Shown here: positions 14,299-22,352 of the stretch, in pieces | Layout: every line of letters starts with the position of its first letter | Position numbering within the stretch: position 1 is the stretch's first letter | Origin: Heliocidaris tuberculata | Lineage: Eukaryota > Echinodermata > Echinoidea > Camarodonta > Echinometridae | Assembly (NCBI GenBank): GCA_025618425.1 | Contig: CM046846.1 | Location: 27,844,499 to 27,908,498 of the forward strand | Direction of reading: 5' to 3' | DNA length: 64,000 nucleotides | Made by a program: the position numbers and the translations under genes | Notes under the pieces: model-generated | Databases searched by the model: none | Seen by the model: only the letters and a program-made list of their open reading frames with translations | What the model was told of the DNA's origin: nothing

Positions 14299-14878
14299 CC
14301 TTTCCCGATCTCATCAAGAAACTTCTCTTTTTTTCTCCTGTCTTCCCTTTGAGTGGTGAATGAATGTTGAATTTTGACAAAAGTTTTCATAAAGACAAGA
14401 GAAGAAATAATATTGTATGTTATTGATGAGCCCATGACTTAATTATATCTGCAAGATGACTGTTCCTTATAAACTATTTTGAAATGTAGTTATAGAAAAA
14501 TGTATCCATTTTCTTCGTTCATTCAGGAGTCTGGGGTTAGGTCTGGGTGACACCATGCACAACAGTGCCCTAGGAGATGACATTTACATGGACACCTCCC
14601 TTCATCGTACCACACTGGGTCCTGAGCTCCTATTAGCCGATTCCAGTAGATATCAACCACCATTGGACAATTCAACCAGCGGGGAAGAAAGTGAGTCACA
14701 GGGTGGCGACTCCATTGCCTTCATTGAACAGAGCAAGGCTAGGTTTAGACAGCTCGAGAGAGAAGCTGAGGTGAGACAATGATGATGATGGTGGTGATGA
14801 TGGTGATGGTGAAGGAAATGGTGGTGATTGCGATGATGATGATGATGGTGGTGGCTGTGGTGGTGGTGATGATGATGG

Positions 14879-14930
<52 letters not shown>

Positions 14931-17900
14931 GGTGGTGGTGGTGGTGGTGGTGGTGGTGGTGATTGTAGTGGTGGTGGTGATGGTGGTGGTGGTGGTGGTG
15001 GCGGTGATGATGATAGTTATGGAAATGGTGATGGTGGATGTGATGATGATGATGATGCTGGTGGTGGTGGTGGTGGTTGTGGTAGTGGTGGTGGTGGTGG
15101 TGGTAATTGTGGTAGTGGTAGTGGTGGGGGTGGTGGTGGTGGTGGTGGTTAGGATGGTGGGGATGATGATTATGAAGACAGTGAATCACAGGATGGAAAT
15201 GGTGATGGTGGTTGCGATGATGATGATGCTGGTGGTGGTGGTGGTGGTTGTGGTAGTGGTGGTGGTGGTGGTGGTAATTGTGGTAGTGGTAGTGGTGGGG
15301 TGGTGGTGGTGGTGGTGGTGGTTAGGATGGTGGGGATGATGATTATGAAGACAGTGAATCACAGGATGGAAATGGTGATGGTGGTTGTGATGATGATGAT
15401 GATGCTGGTGGTGGTGGTGGTGGTTGTGGTAGTGGTGGTGGTAATTGTGGTAATTGTGGTAGTGGTAGTGGTGGGGTGGTGGTGGTGGTGGTTAGGATGG
15501 TGGGGATGATGATTATGAAGACAGTGAATCACAGGATGGAGACTCCATTGCTTTCATTGAACAGACCAAGGCTAGGTTTAGACAGCTGGGAGTGGGAAAC
15601 TGAGGAGAGATTTATTATTATGATTATCCTCCATGTAATCTTAATGACTTCCATCATATCCCAAAAGTTATTAATAATGAGGCTCACAAAGAACAAAAAA
15701 AAAAAAAAAACGGAGAAATGAAGATGGTTGTAATTAGTTTGAAATTCTGAAGATAAGAATATACAATTTTATTTGTTTAAAATTATTTTGTTGAGTGGTT
15801 AAGTGATAGAATATTCTAATCTGGTATTTAACACTGTCCTCATACTGACTGTAGTGTGACTCTCTGAATACCAATAACATAGCTGCCAACTGTTCCTTTA
15901 TTTGCAGGACTGATTGTTATTTGTATCAATGATGCCTTCAGACTAATGTCATGAACACTAGATTTCCTCACTACATGTATTTCTGAAAACTTGTGCTGCA
16001 TGATAGCATGTAAATATATTGTATTCCTGATATTTACTGTGGAGAATTGGCTGGTGTGCTAATTAGTCGACCAAATACTGTCAGGGGATCAATTATTGAC
16101 ATTCTGTCTCACCTCTAAATTCCCTTTGTCTCTCTGTATCTCTCTCATTTAGCATCTGGAACACAACTATCAAGATCTCCAACACAGGATGAGCAGTGAA
16201 GGAGGATCTCACCATAGCCCACTGTATTCATCATCGCATACAACTAGACCTACGGGTATGAAAGTTTTTGCTTTTTTGGTTACCTTTGTCATCATTAGTA
16301 TTGCCATTTTGTCATTGTTTTAATTTTTGCCATAACTGATTATAACAATTCTACTTTTATTTGTGAGAATCAAGTTATTGTTGTATCTTCTGATTATATA
16401 TATTACTAAGAATCATTCATTTTTTACTTCTCGTATCTAATCTAATCCTCCCCTACCCAAGCTTTAGTGTGAAGCCTTTAGTAATACTGGATAGTAAAAT
16501 GTGTCATAATTCCTAGTTTAACAATTAATATTCTTTGTGTAAGTACTTTTACTATGAATACCCTAAAATTGATTTTTTTTTCCCCCCCATGTAGTTCCTT
16601 TCTTTGACATTTGATGACACTCTACTTTTTTCTTTTATCCAGATGTTCAAATGTCAAGGATTCCTAATCAGAGCTCACATCTACCACTAGATGGCAGCAG
16701 ACAGGTTTTGAGAGAATCCACTCAGAGCTCTCCCCATTCCAAACATCCTAGAAAGCATTCCAGTTCACACAAGTCCAAACCTGGAAAGGACAGATCTGAT
16801 GGTAGACCTAGACTTCCAGAAAGTTCTGAAACCAAGAAAGATGGAGGTCCCGCAGGTCCGAGAGTGTTGGACCACAGTGATGCAAGGATGTCTGAGAAAC
16901 GCTCTCGGTCCTCCTCATCATCATCATCATCGTCATTGATGTCGTTGAAGCTGAAGACATCTGACCTGGGAGGTCCGGATCGTAAAGATGATGCTATGTG
17001 GATGTCGCCTGGTGCTACAGCAGGTTAGCTCACTTATAGATGTTGAATTATAACAAGGATTTTAACCTCTTCTTTGGTTTATGAACAAATAACATAAATG
17101 TTGTTTCATTGAAGAAGTTGTCATACACTCTTTGTCATACAAACAAACTCCACTATGCTGTATCTGTGTTTCAAACCTATGGTACAACAAAATGACTCTT
17201 GGGTACTTTGATTCTAATGGTCTCCTGGAAGGTGTGCATTTTATAGGAAGATCACTATTATATCCATTATACGTTCTCTGCTAGAAGACTGACAGTTAGC
17301 ACCATGTTTATAAAATATGAATAATGTGATCTAATATGACTTAACTTGAGGATATGCAGCATCTTATCATAGCCACGACTGACACATTTTTTGTTTTTTT
17401 AGGCGCAGTTGCTGAAGGAGAACTCTCCCACCACAGTGACCATTCTGTTCCCCCAGCCCCGAGCGATGAAGAGAAGACGAGAGCAACAAAAGAAGAAGAG
17501 AGAAGACGTGACGAAGAGGAGAAACAGAGGATAGAAGCAGACAAAAGGAGACAGGAAGATGAGGAGAGAAGACAACGTGAGGAAGATGAGAGAAGAAGAG
17601 ATGAGGCTAGAAGAGCCAATGTGGATGAGGAGGAGAGGAGGAGGAGAATGGAGGAGGAGGAAGAGGAGCAGAGAGCCTGGGAGGAGAAGAGAAGAAAGAA
17701 GGAGGAGGAGAGAAAGCGGAAGGAGCTGGAGGCAAGGGAGAGGGAGCAGAGGATGTTAATGGAACTTCAAAAACAGGAGGTAACTTTCTCTCCCTAACAA
17801 GTTCTTTATGATCATTATTAGCGTCCTAATTCCTGCAATGGTACTAACCTCATGTAGGAAGACATTAAAGTGAATTGGTAACTTTGTAGAGGCTTGATAA

Positions 17901-20900
17901 AATCTGAGCTGCCTGGCCTTACATGCTTTCAGTGTATGTAATATGGTGTAAAAATGAAGCCTAGGAAAAAAAATGCACTTTAAAATTATCATGTGCTTCA
18001 CAAAAGTAAACATTACAAGTGACCAGAAATGCCAGACTCATTTCCCCCCATAGACTGCAGTGTTAGACTAAAGTGTACCCCTGTACGGTTTCGTAAATGG
18101 CAGTATTCAGTCATAGATATCTTAATAATAGCATTGTTTATTTGAAAACCTTTCTATGCCTGGCTATTTATTTATCCTTCTGAACATCATTATACAAGAC
18201 AGATATCAAAATTCAACAATTTATTATATCAAGCCTCCACAAAGTTACCAATTCCCTTTAAGCTACATTTATCACCCTCAACCCAGGTGTAGAAAATTGG
18301 TATGTGTTGGAAGAAATTCTTTGAATGCTTTTGAGGCCTTATCATGGAACCTCAATTAAAGCTTTGGTAACAATTTTATTTAGTGCTGTGTAGTCTAAGG
18401 AAAAAGTGCTTTATAAATCCAACCTTACTTTCTTAGTTTTCATGAAATATGTCATTTATATTTTACTTGATTTTGAACCAGTTATTGTTTCAATGAAATT
18501 GTTTTTGTAGCAATATTAAAAGGAATACAAGTTGTAAAGGGGGAATGAAAAAAAATATACATGACTTTTTTATTGTTCTTTCTGTGCTTCCTGTATTAGA
18601 CCTCTGCAGGTGCGAGTCCAGGTGCTTCGGAACCAAACCAACCAAAGGATCATTCAGGTAGCCTCAATGACACATATGAGTTGGGAGATGATGGAAAGAA
18701 GGATGAAATGGAAGAGAAGAAGGAAGAGGAGGATGGTGTCAAGATTGACCCTGTGATGCAGAGGTACATGATGATGGTCCAACAACGCAAGCAGCAACAG
18801 GACGCTTCTCCTGCAGCAGCACAAGAACCTGAAGTGGTAGGAATAGTTTCTTTCTACTTTTGTTTATATCATGAATTATATCACCAGGTTTATAAACAGG
18901 GTTCTCACCAGTGCGTAACACCCTTAATACCAAGCGTGGGGATTCAGAAAATTCCTAGGGCAAATTTTCCTCAACCAGCTTACCAACAAGTGTCATAAAT
19001 GTGCCATTGCATATTTTCAACATGCAAATTTGCTTTCATCTTCCCAATTCACCCCGTGGGGTGCTGCAAGACCATATTTCTCAATTTGGACCAATGGTGA
19101 ACAAATTCCTGCTGAGAAGCCTCTGTATGAACACAGTTAACAACAGAATTATTCATACCCCTTGTAATTTGTCAGTCTGTGTTTTTCTTAAGAATGCAAG
19201 GTGGACTAGTGGAATTTGAGCATTGGTTGAATTCTTTTAATTGTCAGAGCTCTGTAGGTGAACAATGACTGTAGTTTCACCTCATGTACATAATAATGCT
19301 AATGTATTCATTTCCTGGCATTTTTAGAAAAATTCTTATCCCAGTCCAGGCATGGCATTGAGGTATATTTTTCATGAAAATTCACATGTTTCAGACATTC
19401 CTAGTTTCCTCAAGTTTTACATCCTCAAGTTGTTGAGCAATTGTCATATATGGACTATTAATAAGTTGTTTAATTAGTAAATTGGGCGTAAATTTCATTG
19501 CATCAGAATAAACTTTACAATGGTGGTACATTTTCCTGTTTTAGGAAGCGACATGGAACTATTCTAAGTCCAAAGGAAACTTTCAACTCTTACATTGTTG
19601 GGCAGGATTCATCTTCCAATGCATAGAAGGAATTAATATAGTATGAAATATTAAATAAATCTTGGTGCTACAATTGCTCTTTAACAGATACCAGATTCAC
19701 CATCGATCAGTCACAAATCTGATGGATCTATATCAGGTGAAGAGATGGAAGGTGGAGGGATGGAAGACCCAGCAAGGTGAGAATAGTCCACATAAAATAA
19801 GTATACATTAAAAAAAAAAGATTTTAATGTTAATAGCTCAAAAATTAAAGCTCTACGAGACTCGGTTTCCTTATTGTAAATTGAAGGATGTCAAATTTAT
19901 TTGGATTAAGTTTTATGATATTTCTTCAAATACTGTTCTTAAAATAGTGCTTGGAATTTTTAATTAGAATTTTGCTCTTGAGAAATCAAGGCCACAGAAT
20001 CTGTGTGCACCAGTAATCAATTCAGAACACACAGTGTCATTGTACATCTCATCTGAAATTTCAGAGTACCTCTTTTTACCCAGAGTTATGAGTCATTAAT
20101 AAAACTGGATGGCAAAAGGAAATGACAGTTGCCATGCACATTGGTATTTTTACACTTAGTACAATAATCCAGATCATAGATACAATCTGTGCATGAGCAG
20201 ATAAAGGTCTTTTGTACCAGATTGTAAACCCAATTGAAACAAATATTGGATATATGCTCCTGAAAGTTTTGTAATGATTATTCATTGTATGCACCAAATT
20301 GCATTCCATTACACACAGGTGGAATTATTCTTTTCAAAGGGGGAAAGAAAAGCATTTCATGAGGCATCTCCAGTACTTTGGAAGTAGTTACTCTTATATA
20401 CACAAAGTGGCACCTCTTAATGTTTCAAAGATCTGTATAGAATAACGGGGGTCATAAAAGGTTGAGCGCTTGGGAGATGTTGATTACCGGTAGTTTGCTG
20501 GTTAGCTCTGATATTGTCTTTTGTCATTTGTTGTATTTACATTGTAAAGCGCATAGGGAGACTTCATATTTTATGATGCGCTGTATAAATCCATCTTAAG
20601 TATTATCATGATTATATTCTTTTACCCTGATAATGTTTTGAATCAGAATCTCATATTTTTTATGGTGATGTCTATCCCAGACATAAATTATCATTTTTTG
20701 TTTTTGTTAAATGATATTAATTAGAAGACACCCTGTGCACATATCAAATACCCTCTCCCCCCCTCCCCCAAGAACCCCCCCCCCCCAAAAAAAAAAAAAA
20801 TACAAAAAAACAAAAACAAAAACAAAACAAAACTTTTAGTTCAATGTTTTCCTGTCATACTCTCCTTTCTTTTTGTTTTGCAGTGCTGGCAAAGCTTCTG

Positions 20901-20932
20901 ATAATGAAGACGATCCCTTTGGAGACTGGTAA
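4101..20932 (+). CDS. OFD1: OFD1 homologue (centriole/basal-body coiled-coil protein), 3' part, 10 exons
   Basis: Ten exons join in phase to give 609 codons ending in TAA: 4101-4144, 13090-13253, 13830-13972, 14527-14770, 16153-16255, 16643-17023, 17403-17779, 18600-18836, 19688-19776 and 20884-20932. All introns are GT-AG. Domain order is coiled coil (exons 1-3), an acidic/serine linker, a Ser/Lys/Arg-rich low-complexity part, a long Glu/Arg helix, a KIDPVMQRYMMMVQQ box, and an acidic tail ending DDPFGDW. From memory, vertebrate OFD1 ends the same way: an ERR-rich helix, a PLEKYMKIIQQ-like box and an acidic tail ending in Trp. Vertebrate OFD1 sits at centriole distal ends and centriolar satellites and is needed for ciliogenesis. 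Human OFD1 is about 1,000 residues, so the N-terminal LisH half lies upstream of the window. An additional small exon in the 9-kb first intron cannot be excluded. The convergent M6 neighbour matches the human gene order and supports the name. Confidence 0.86.
4598..5290 (+). repeat. Degenerate tandem repeats of about 290 bp in OFD1 intron
   Basis: Recurring blocks include a TCATTGCA..TTCAGTTGTTGT motif (around 4780 and 5080), TTGACTGATTG..GATGGATGAAT (around 4890 and 5170) and AAGGTTCAAATATT followed by TTGAATTTGAAACT (4926 and 5212). A third, weaker copy begins near 4598. Much decayed. Confidence 0.7.
5731..5953 (+). repeat. Dispersed duplicate, copy 1 (partner 7233-7465)
   Basis: The order CAACCCATC, TCAGAAT, CTTGATT, GATTAGCTTT, GTAGCATCCACTG, TCAAATGTCAA, CGAGTTGCCATG, CAGCACGA is shared with 7233-7465. 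The stretch 5954-6730 shows nothing else recognisable. Confidence 0.8.
6731..6854. repeat. (GTTT)n and (ATT)n microsatellites
   Basis: GTTT units at about 6734-6767 and ATT units at about 6821-6854. Confidence 0.95.
6954..7204 (-). mobile_element. piggyBac-type MITE, internally deleted (251 bp)
   Basis: TTAA at 6954-6957 and 7201-7204 flank CCCTTTCAAGACAAATGACC at one end and TTCCTGTCCTGAAAGGG at the other. It is in the opposite orientation to the copy at 46466 and lacks roughly 160 bp of its middle. Confidence 0.88.
7233..7465 (+). repeat. Dispersed duplicate, copy 2 (partner 5731-5953)
   Basis: Aligns with 5731-5953 through shared blocks including GTAGCATCCACTG and CGAGTTGCCATG. Bases 7470-8070 have poly-A and poly-T runs and no recognised feature. 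Confidence 0.8.
8072..8814. repeat. Iterated TTCCGAAGGTTCGTAA palindromic block between direct repeats
   Basis: Direct repeats of about 190 bp (8072-8268 and 8624-8814) share CTCATATCAAG, TCATTTTGAACAAAATCTAC, GATATGGCAAAAAA and AAGAATGCTAACCA. Between them, 8270-8600 is made of CCGAAGGTTCGTAATT-like units, forward on the left and inverted on the right, so the block can fold on itself. Confidence 0.82.
9419..9490. repeat. (GA)n microsatellite
   Basis: GA dinucleotide run with GGGA interruptions. The remainder of 8815-10139 has no recognisable feature. Confidence 0.93.
10140..10303. mobile_element. Palindromic MITE, GGGCCCTGTTTCATAAAACTT family (copy 1)
   Basis: Begins CAGGGCCCTTTTCCATAAAA and ends TTTTATGAAACAGGACCCTG, with an internal ACAAATTTGCTCTCAGCTAA block. 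Members are about 130-165 bp with hairpin-forming ends. Confidence 0.85.
10838..11665 (+). repeat. Four-copy degenerate tandem repeat (about 200-270 bp units)
   Basis: Repeated blocks are TGTTGCCATG, ACACTGACTTGCA..TTGAAGAT, GAAGCTCTACAGG, AAAATGCTCTGTA, and TTTCATGGATAAACATT, seen from about 10845, 11095, 11300 and 11475. Confidence 0.82.
12176..12302. mobile_element. Palindromic MITE, same family (copy 2, truncated)
   Basis: Carries CTGGGCCCTGTTTCATAAAG and the core CTGAAATCCTTGCATCTGAT but lacks a clean right terminus. The rest of 11666-13089 shows nothing recognisable. Confidence 0.78.
13090..13253 (+). CDS. OFD1: OFD1 exon b (164 bp, coiled coil)
   Basis: The acceptor CATCAG precedes two bases and 54 codons beginning HEELIKQLSERMSRPSPELQ and ending ARLQEE, followed by donor GTAAGT in phase 0. 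The residues form a heptad-rich coiled coil (ALRSELQQTREQLSHEKA). A decayed partial copy of its 3' two-thirds lies about 50 bp downstream at 13303-13374. Confidence 0.88.
13303..13374 (+). pseudogene. Decayed partial copy of OFD1 exon b
   Basis: This stretch aligns with 13152-13244 of the preceding exon. It reads VLRNELEQLSHEKAKIQLME where the exon reads ALRSELQQTREQLSHEKATI and onward. Two small in-frame-like deletions are visible, one near TREQ and one at the trailing end, and the copy runs into TGA after VQD. It has no acceptor or donor of its own, so it is an intronic relic of a local tandem duplication and not an alternative exon. Confidence 0.85.
13830..13972 (+). CDS. OFD1: OFD1 exon c (143 bp, coiled coil)
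   Basis: The acceptor ACCTCTAG is followed in phase 0 by METNKDLRHRLSEQTNEM, then LMRQLADLKLALRQTQTALN and YHAD. The exon leaves two bases (AG) before donor GTATGG. It continues the coiled coil. The AG joins G of the next exon to form Arg, so the phase is consistent. Confidence 0.9.
14150..14330. repeat. CT-rich microsatellite tract in OFD1 intron
   Basis: TCTCTC runs in a pyrimidine-rich background; predicted Phe/Ser/Leu frames here are artefacts. Confidence 0.9.
14527..14770 (+). CDS. OFD1: OFD1 exon d (244 bp, acidic linker)
   Basis: The acceptor CATTCAG opens an exon of one base plus 81 codons: a Gly/Leu segment (SLGLGLGD), an acidic Ser-rich linker (TSGEESESQGGDS), then the helical AFIEQSKARFRQLEREAE. 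It ends in phase 0 at donor GTGAGA. Immediately after the donor begins a long GAT/GGT trinucleotide array. The last 87 bp of the exon recur, partly or nearly whole, inside that array at 15174, 15347 and 15517. Confidence 0.9.
14777..15516 (+). repeat. GAT/GGT trinucleotide array with about 170-bp minisatellite carrying exon pieces
   Basis: Nearly pure GAT and GGT triplets begin a few bases after the OFD1 donor at 14771. From about 15020 they are organised into larger units. Copies starting at 15174, 15347 and 15517 are spaced 173 and 170 bp apart, and each opens with GAAGACAGTGAATCACAGGA. That motif matches GAAGAAAGTGAGTCACAGGG of the upstream exon (14684). Long Met/Val or His open frames here are repeat artefacts, not genes. 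Confidence 0.93.
15517..15612 (+). pseudogene. Duplicated 3' end of OFD1 exon d, donor lost
   Basis: Positions 15517-15612 align over their whole length with exon 14684 to the donor, including bases encoding DSIAFIEQ and KARFRQL. A one-base insertion near CTGGGAGTGGG shifts the frame, and the donor GAG|GTGAGA has become GAGGAGAGA, removing the GT. There is no acceptor before it, only repeat DNA. It is therefore a dead exon fragment carried by expansion of the adjoining trinucleotide array. Confidence 0.88.
16153..16255 (+). CDS. OFD1: OFD1 exon e (103 bp)
   Basis: A pyrimidine-rich tract and ATTTAG precede HLEHNYQDLQHRMSSEGG and a Ser/His-rich stretch ending HTTRPT. The exon enters in phase 0, directly continuing the REAE of exon d, and leaves one G before donor GTATGA. 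This G plus AT of the next exon gives Asp. Confidence 0.9.
16643..17023 (+). CDS. OFD1: OFD1 exon f (381 bp, Ser/Lys-rich low complexity)
   Basis: After TATCCAG the exon encodes DVQMSRIPNQSSHLPLDG and a basic Ser/His/Lys region (KHPRKHSSSHKSKPGKDR). A run of nine serines follows, encoded largely by TCA triplets near 16912-16937, and the exon ends SPGATA plus one G before donor GTTAGC. The region looks disordered. The in-exon TCA tract is a coding microsatellite and may vary in length between individuals. Confidence 0.88.
17403..17779 (+). CDS. OFD1: OFD1 exon g (377 bp, charged Glu/Arg single helix)
   Basis: A TTTTTTTAG acceptor precedes AVAEGELSHHSDHS, then about 105 residues almost entirely Glu, Arg, Lys, Asp and Gln (for example EEERRRDEEEKQRI and EEKRRKKEEERKRKELEARE), ending LQKQE at donor GTAACT in phase 0. 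The alternating acidic and basic blocks suggest a stable single alpha helix. A similar ERR/EE-rich helix lies near the C terminus of vertebrate OFD1. Confidence 0.9.
17780..18599 (+). other. OFD1 intron, nothing recognised
   Basis: AT-rich with no coding or repeat signal that I can support. The same applies to the introns 15613-16152, 16256-16642, 17024-17402, 18837-19687 and 19777-20883. The last contains a C-run then A-run near 20757-20830. Confidence 0.6.
18600..18836 (+). CDS. OFD1: OFD1 exon h (237 bp, conserved YM..QQ box)
   Basis: This 79-codon exon encodes a Pro/Ser linker (TSAGASPGASEPNQ), an acidic lysine-rich part and the box KIDPVMQRYMMMVQQRKQQQ, ending in phase 0 at GTAGGA. The internal TCAGGTAGCC could look like a donor at 18658, but using it would break phase with the next exon, so read-through is chosen. 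The donor could alternatively be three bases earlier, removing one Val. The YM..QQ box is the best family signature in the window. Confidence 0.87.
19688..19776 (+). CDS. OFD1: OFD1 exon i (89 bp)
   Basis: The acceptor TTTAACAG precedes IPDSPSISHKSDGSISGEEM and EGGGMEDPA plus two bases before donor GTGAGA. It is acidic and Ser/Gly-rich, and probably disordered. The leftover AG joins T of the last exon to make Ser. Confidence 0.87.
20884..20932 (+). CDS. OFD1: OFD1 terminal coding exon with TAA stop
   Basis: The acceptor TTTTGCAG opens SAGKASDNEDDPFGDW followed by TAA at 20930-20932. The acidic tail with a terminal Trp resembles the acidic, Trp-ended tail of vertebrate OFD1. The 3' UTR follows; ATTAAA at 21064 and AATAAA at 21591 are candidate poly(A) signals, but neither is proven. 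Confidence 0.88.
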
Positions 20933-21596
20933 CATACAGTTGGTTTCAGGTGTCACCCATTGAAGACATTCTTCAGTAATTCATTTATTCTATTTATGAT
21001 TTCATCTGTTTGGGATATAATTTCCTTGTTTTCAATTCAGTTTATCCACGGGGTTCGGGATGCATTAAATGTTTATACATACCAAAGTACATGTAGTGGT
21101 AATGGTGCTCTAAGTAGTGTTTGTCATAATTCAGAGGAATGTATATCTGCTTTTGTGAGGGCATATACAGGGCTCAACACTGAGCTTCAAAAATTCTTAA
21201 TTTAAAGTAGAATTTCATTGATTTTGAATATTGATTTAATTTTTATTATTGCATAGGTGAAGCTTAGATTGAACAAGGTTCATCAAAATTCAACGCTTGG
21301 AAACATTTGAAGTAATGATTATTATCAATTATAAAATGATATAACACAGCCCCGCTATAGCACCTATAGAGCTCTTTGAACGCTGCTGAGATATGTGACG
21401 TCATACCGGGGAGCAATCCTTCCTAAGCAGACGATGCCCCATAACATCTTACACATTTTCAGTGCCTGTTTTGTCATCTCATCTTCACTTATTTCTCTTA
21501 CTTCGCTAGCGTCAGTATAAATGTTTATTTGTTGCCTCACTCTAAATTTCCTGCATGGTATTATTTTGATGAAAAATGCAGCGTTAAAAAAATAAA
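20933..21596 (+). other. OFD1: Probable OFD1 3' UTR with candidate poly(A) signals
   Basis: No reading frame of note follows the stop. ATTAAA at 21064-21069 and AATAAA at 21591-21596 are the first plausible cleavage signals. The second falls inside the inverted-repeat element at 21395-21949, so a short UTR ending near 21090 is as likely as a longer one. Confidence 0.4.
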
Positions 21597-21949
21597 GGAA
21601 TCAATCGCTTGTAAACAAAATAAGATGCCATTGTATTTTCAGCTGCATGCACCGCGGCATGTCGGCGTTTCAAGAGGGAACGAATACCATCCATGCTATA
21701 ATTCAGCGGGCTTTACAATTCGAAAGTGTGATTTCTTTGATTGATCATTGACCCTTATCATGACTTTTTACAAACAAAAGATTTTAGTTACTAGAAACGG
21801 TTTCACTTCCCTTTTAGAATGATGTGAAATACGGTCATGGTGAAACACACCAAACTCTTTATAATTTAAAAATAATTGCATTGCAGTTACGTTCACTTGA
21901 TATAGGACGTCGTCTGCTTAGGCAGGATTGGTACCTGATGTGACGTCAT
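21395..21949. mobile_element. Inverted-repeat element with TGACGTCA in both arms
   Basis: Left arm TGTGACGTCATACC..CAATCCTTCCTAAGCAGACG (21395-21433) is mirrored by CGTCTGCTTAGGCAGGATTG..CCTGATGTGACGTCA (21911-21948). About 475 bp of unrecognised AT-rich sequence lies between. No target duplication was defined. Confidence 0.65.
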
Positions 21950-22188
21950 GAAAACATGGGTATATTTCTGGCGAATCGCTCGGATATCCCAGATGCTGAG
22001 AAGTGTTTTTATTTGTGCCATTTTTTAATCATCAAACACGCAGTTAACGTAAAACTTATACGATTACCATCTGCAAGCTTTCTAGTTTCTAGAGATACAT
22101 TATTGAGCATATTTGTGATTTGCTTTGAATATCTACTTTAAAGAGGGAACCCAGTACCCACTGTACAAAAAAAAAGTTAGTTTGATGC

Positions 22189-22331
22189 CTGGGGAGCGTT
22201 TCATCAAGCGTTTTGTCAGTGATTTTTACTGACAAATTTGCTCTCAGCCAATCAGATGCAAGGATTTCAGTAGCTTATAACAGTTGTCGGTAAAAATCAC
22301 TGACAGAACGCTTGATGAAACGCTCCCCTGG
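22189..22331. mobile_element. Palindromic MITE, GAGCGTTTCATCAAGCG subtype (copy 3)
   Basis: Ends CCTGGGGAGCGTTTCATCAA and TTGATGAAACGCTCCCCTGG are near-perfect inverted repeats. Inside is the shared core CCAATCAGATGCAAGGATTT followed by CAGTAGCTTATAACAG. It lies immediately left of the 22353 element. Confidence 0.9.
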
Positions 22332-22352
22332 TATATGTGTAATAATGATTAT

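Noticed and set aside
14653..15509. Long His-rich (- strand) and Met/Val-rich (+ strand) open frames
   Set aside because: They are translations of the GAT/GGT array, with no start context, splice logic or family signal.
15517..15612. Alternative OFD1 exon
   Set aside because: No acceptor, donor GT mutated to GA, and a frameshifting insertion.
18658..18659. GT after TCAG as an OFD1 donor
   Set aside because: Using it would leave one base and break phase with the next exon, and the following frame continues with the conserved YM..QQ box.
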